This document shows, in pieces, positions 5,554 to 6,398 of a stretch of DNA of 6,398 bases. Location: positions 1-6,398 of the forward strand of contig JAUSQB010000422.1 of the NCBI GenBank assembly GCA_030652715.1, written 5' to 3'. Both the position numbers and the translations under genes were made by a program. Numbering within the stretch: the stretch's first letter is position 1; each line of letters begins with the position of its first letter. Below the pieces are notes generated by a model. It had not been told where the DNA came from and did no database searches. It worked only from the letters and a program-made list of their open reading frames with translations. The stretch comes from Rugosibacter sp. Lineage in GTDB: Bacteria; Pseudomonadota; Gammaproteobacteria; Burkholderiales; Rhodocyclaceae.

Positions 5554-5582
5554 AAAAAAATCGACACTTATCAAGTGTCGAT
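5554..5582 (-). terminator. Rho-independent terminator downstream of the RAYT gene
   Basis: A perfect 10-bp stem (ATCGACACTT, 5560-5569, with AAGTGTCGAT, 5573-5582) and a 3-base loop. On the minus strand it is followed by a run of T covering 5560-5554. It lies 27 bases past the RAYT stop and before the sigma-54 promoter of gene B, so it would stop RAYT transcripts from running into that gene. It is also centred about 85 bp upstream of that promoter's -24 element, so a second role as a regulator-binding dyad cannot be excluded. Confidence 0.8.
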
Positions 5583-5594
5583 ATGAAATCAATA

Positions 5595-5611
5595 TGGGGT
5601 CAGACACGATT
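5595..5611 (+). repeat. Left REP-like motif of the RAYT element
   Basis: TGGGGTCAGACACGATT, identical to the solo motif at 2172-2188 over 17 bases. Bases 5610-5611 belong to the TAA stop codon of the minus-strand transposase gene (5612-5610). Confidence 0.85.
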
Positions 5612-6332
5612 ATTTGCTGCGGCTATCCTCTGGCACTACTGGCTTTTTTGGTCTGCCCACCCCTTTAGATGCAGCCTGTCGATTGCCCAATTTCTCCATG
5701 TGCGCCCTGAATTGCTCGCTACCCAGCGCCCACCCCTTGTGCGTGCCATCGCGGATTGCGGCGAGATCCTCTGTAGCCAGTGCGGAGTGGAACAATGCTC
5801 GATACGACGTCTGCCGTTCTATCGCATCCAGCCCAAGCCGCAGGTATTCATCATGCGCAACCAGCCAGCCTGCATTGAGTCCTGTATCACCATAGGCATT
5901 ACGCTGATGGCTCGACCACGGATAATCCGCCGGATTAGCCACCATCCCGGCACGCACCGGGTTCATCTCGATGTAACGCATCAGCGTCAGCAGATACTGC
6001 TCGCTATCGATCACCGTCGCCCGATACCGTCCTTCCCAAAGCGTACCGCTGCGCTGATAGGTGTCATTGAAATACTGCACATAACGCCGCCCCACCGATT
6101 GCAGCGTCTTGCTGATACTATCCTCGCGGCTCGGCGTCGCAAGCAAATGGATGTGATTCGTCATCCATACATAGGCATGAATGGCAAGGCCAAACCGTTC
6201 AGCCGCTTCGACCAAGGCATCTCGAAAAAATCGGTAATCCGCTTCAACATTAAAGATCGCCTGACGGTTATTGCCGCGCTGGATGATGTGCTGGGGTTGG
6301 CCGGGGATAACGTAGCGGGGTAGGCGAGCCAT
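5610..6332 (-). CDS. REP-associated tyrosine transposase (RAYT, Y1/HUH family)
   Basis: A 240-residue protein. The N-terminus MARLPRYVIPGQPQHIIQRG is typical of the family and decides the start at 6332; no good ribosome site is seen upstream, consistent with low expression. Residues 1-130 form the Y1 transposase domain: the metal-binding HUH motif is H60-I61-H62 (in WMTNHIHLLATP), and the catalytic tyrosine is probably Y84 in GRRYVQYFN, followed by the usual RSGTLWEGRYRA (94-105). All key residues are present, so the enzyme appears intact. Residues 131-220 form the C-terminal region common to these proteins (EMNPVRAGMV, PWSSHQ). The end is basic, with a GRPKK stretch (226-230) resembling an AT-hook. 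Family knowledge: RAYTs nick and join single-stranded REP DNA. The motif copies at both ends are its likely substrate. It is transcribed alone and followed by a strong terminator. Confidence 0.93.
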   Translation of the reverse strand: MARLPRYVIPGQPQHIIQRGNNRQAIFNVEADYRFFRDALVEAAERFGLAIHAYVWMTNHIHLLATPSREDSISKTLQSVGRRYVQYFNDTYQRSGTLWEGRYRATVIDSEQYLLTLMRYIEMNPVRAGMVANPADYPWSSHQRNAYGDTGLNAGWLVAHDEYLRLGLDAIERQTSYRALFHSALATEDLAAIRDGTHKGWALGSEQFRAHMEKLGNRQAASKGVGRPKKPVVPEDSRSK

Positions 6333-6379
6333 GGGAATATGTCGCTGCAGAGGAAAGAGTCCCGATCATACCGGCAATT

Positions 6380-6395
6380 ATCGTGTCTGACCCCA
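6380..6395 (-). repeat. Right REP-like motif of the RAYT element (inverted)
   Basis: ATCGTGTCTGACCCCA is the exact reverse complement of the first 16 bases of the motif at 5595. The next three bases (TTT) extend the match to the solo copy at 2169-2187 to 19 bases. The window ends at 6398, so it cannot be seen whether a GCTAAA tandem array follows here too. Confidence 0.85.
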
Positions 6396-6398
6396 TTT

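Larger units (their letters stand above)
5595..6395 (-). mobile_element. RAYT/REP element bounded by inverted 16-bp motifs
   Basis: A single RAYT transposase gene is enclosed by TGGGGTCAGACACGAT (5595-5610) and its exact inverted copy (6380-6395). The 16 bases are identical at both ends. The left copy overlaps the transposase stop codon; the right copy lies 47 bases before the start codon. RAYTs are Y1/HUH single-strand transposases related to IS200/IS605 that are thought to spread REP sequences. The solo copy at 2172 is likely a product of this or a related enzyme. No target-site duplication is expected for this mechanism, and none is evident. The window ends three bases after the right motif, so the outer boundary is not certain. 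Confidence 0.75.

Noticed and set aside
5583..6323. Long plus-strand open frame of 246 codons across the RAYT gene.
   Set aside because: It is a shadow of the RAYT gene, which has the HUH motif and full family length on the minus strand; the plus-strand product has no domain or ribosome site.

Overview
The window looks like chromosomal DNA of a Gram-negative, exopolysaccharide-making proteobacterium, most likely a betaproteobacterium. The reasons are two PEP-CTERM surface proteins (substrates of the EpsH/XrtA-type exosortase system), the 3' end of a manC-type GDP-mannose gene, a RelE toxin almost collinear with the E. coli protein, and a RAYT transposase of the proteobacterial REP type. Coding DNA is moderately GC-rich. 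The promoter regions at about 1020-1260 and 5460-5560 are strikingly AT-rich.

Layout: (1) 1-840, the C-terminal part of the bifunctional mannose-1-phosphate guanylyltransferase / mannose-6-phosphate isomerase. (2) 841-1263, a long non-coding stretch ending in a good sigma-54 promoter (GG-N10-GC). (3) 1264-2016, PEP-CTERM protein A. (4) 2108-2188, a degenerate tandem array of GCTAAATG units that runs into a solo copy of a 16-17 bp REP-like motif. (5) 2188-2388, a small two-helix membrane protein on the minus strand, whose start codon overlaps that of (6), the divergent 2387-3808 gene for a membrane-anchored right-handed beta-helix protein. (7) 3868-4437, a complete Phd/YefM-RelE (StbDE-like) toxin-antitoxin pair with two operator-like palindromes. 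(8) 4685-5407, PEP-CTERM protein B on the minus strand, with its own sigma-54 promoter at 5472-5487. (9) 5554-6395, a RAYT gene (minus strand) bounded by inverted copies of the REP-like motif and followed by a rho-independent terminator.

How it may work together: ManC would feed GDP-mannose into an extracellular polysaccharide. The two PEP-CTERM proteins would be exported and processed at the envelope, and the beta-helix protein could bind or modify the polysaccharide. Both PEP-CTERM genes carry near-identical sigma-54 promoters (TGGCATG-N4-WTGCT) about 55-60 nt upstream of the start codon. This points to joint control by an enhancer-binding protein, as known for PrsK/PrsR-RpoN control of PEP-CTERM genes in floc-forming betaproteobacteria. 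The toxin-antitoxin pair and the RAYT/REP elements look like later arrivals. The exosortase, the PrsK/PrsR genes and the polysaccharide synthases are not in the window.
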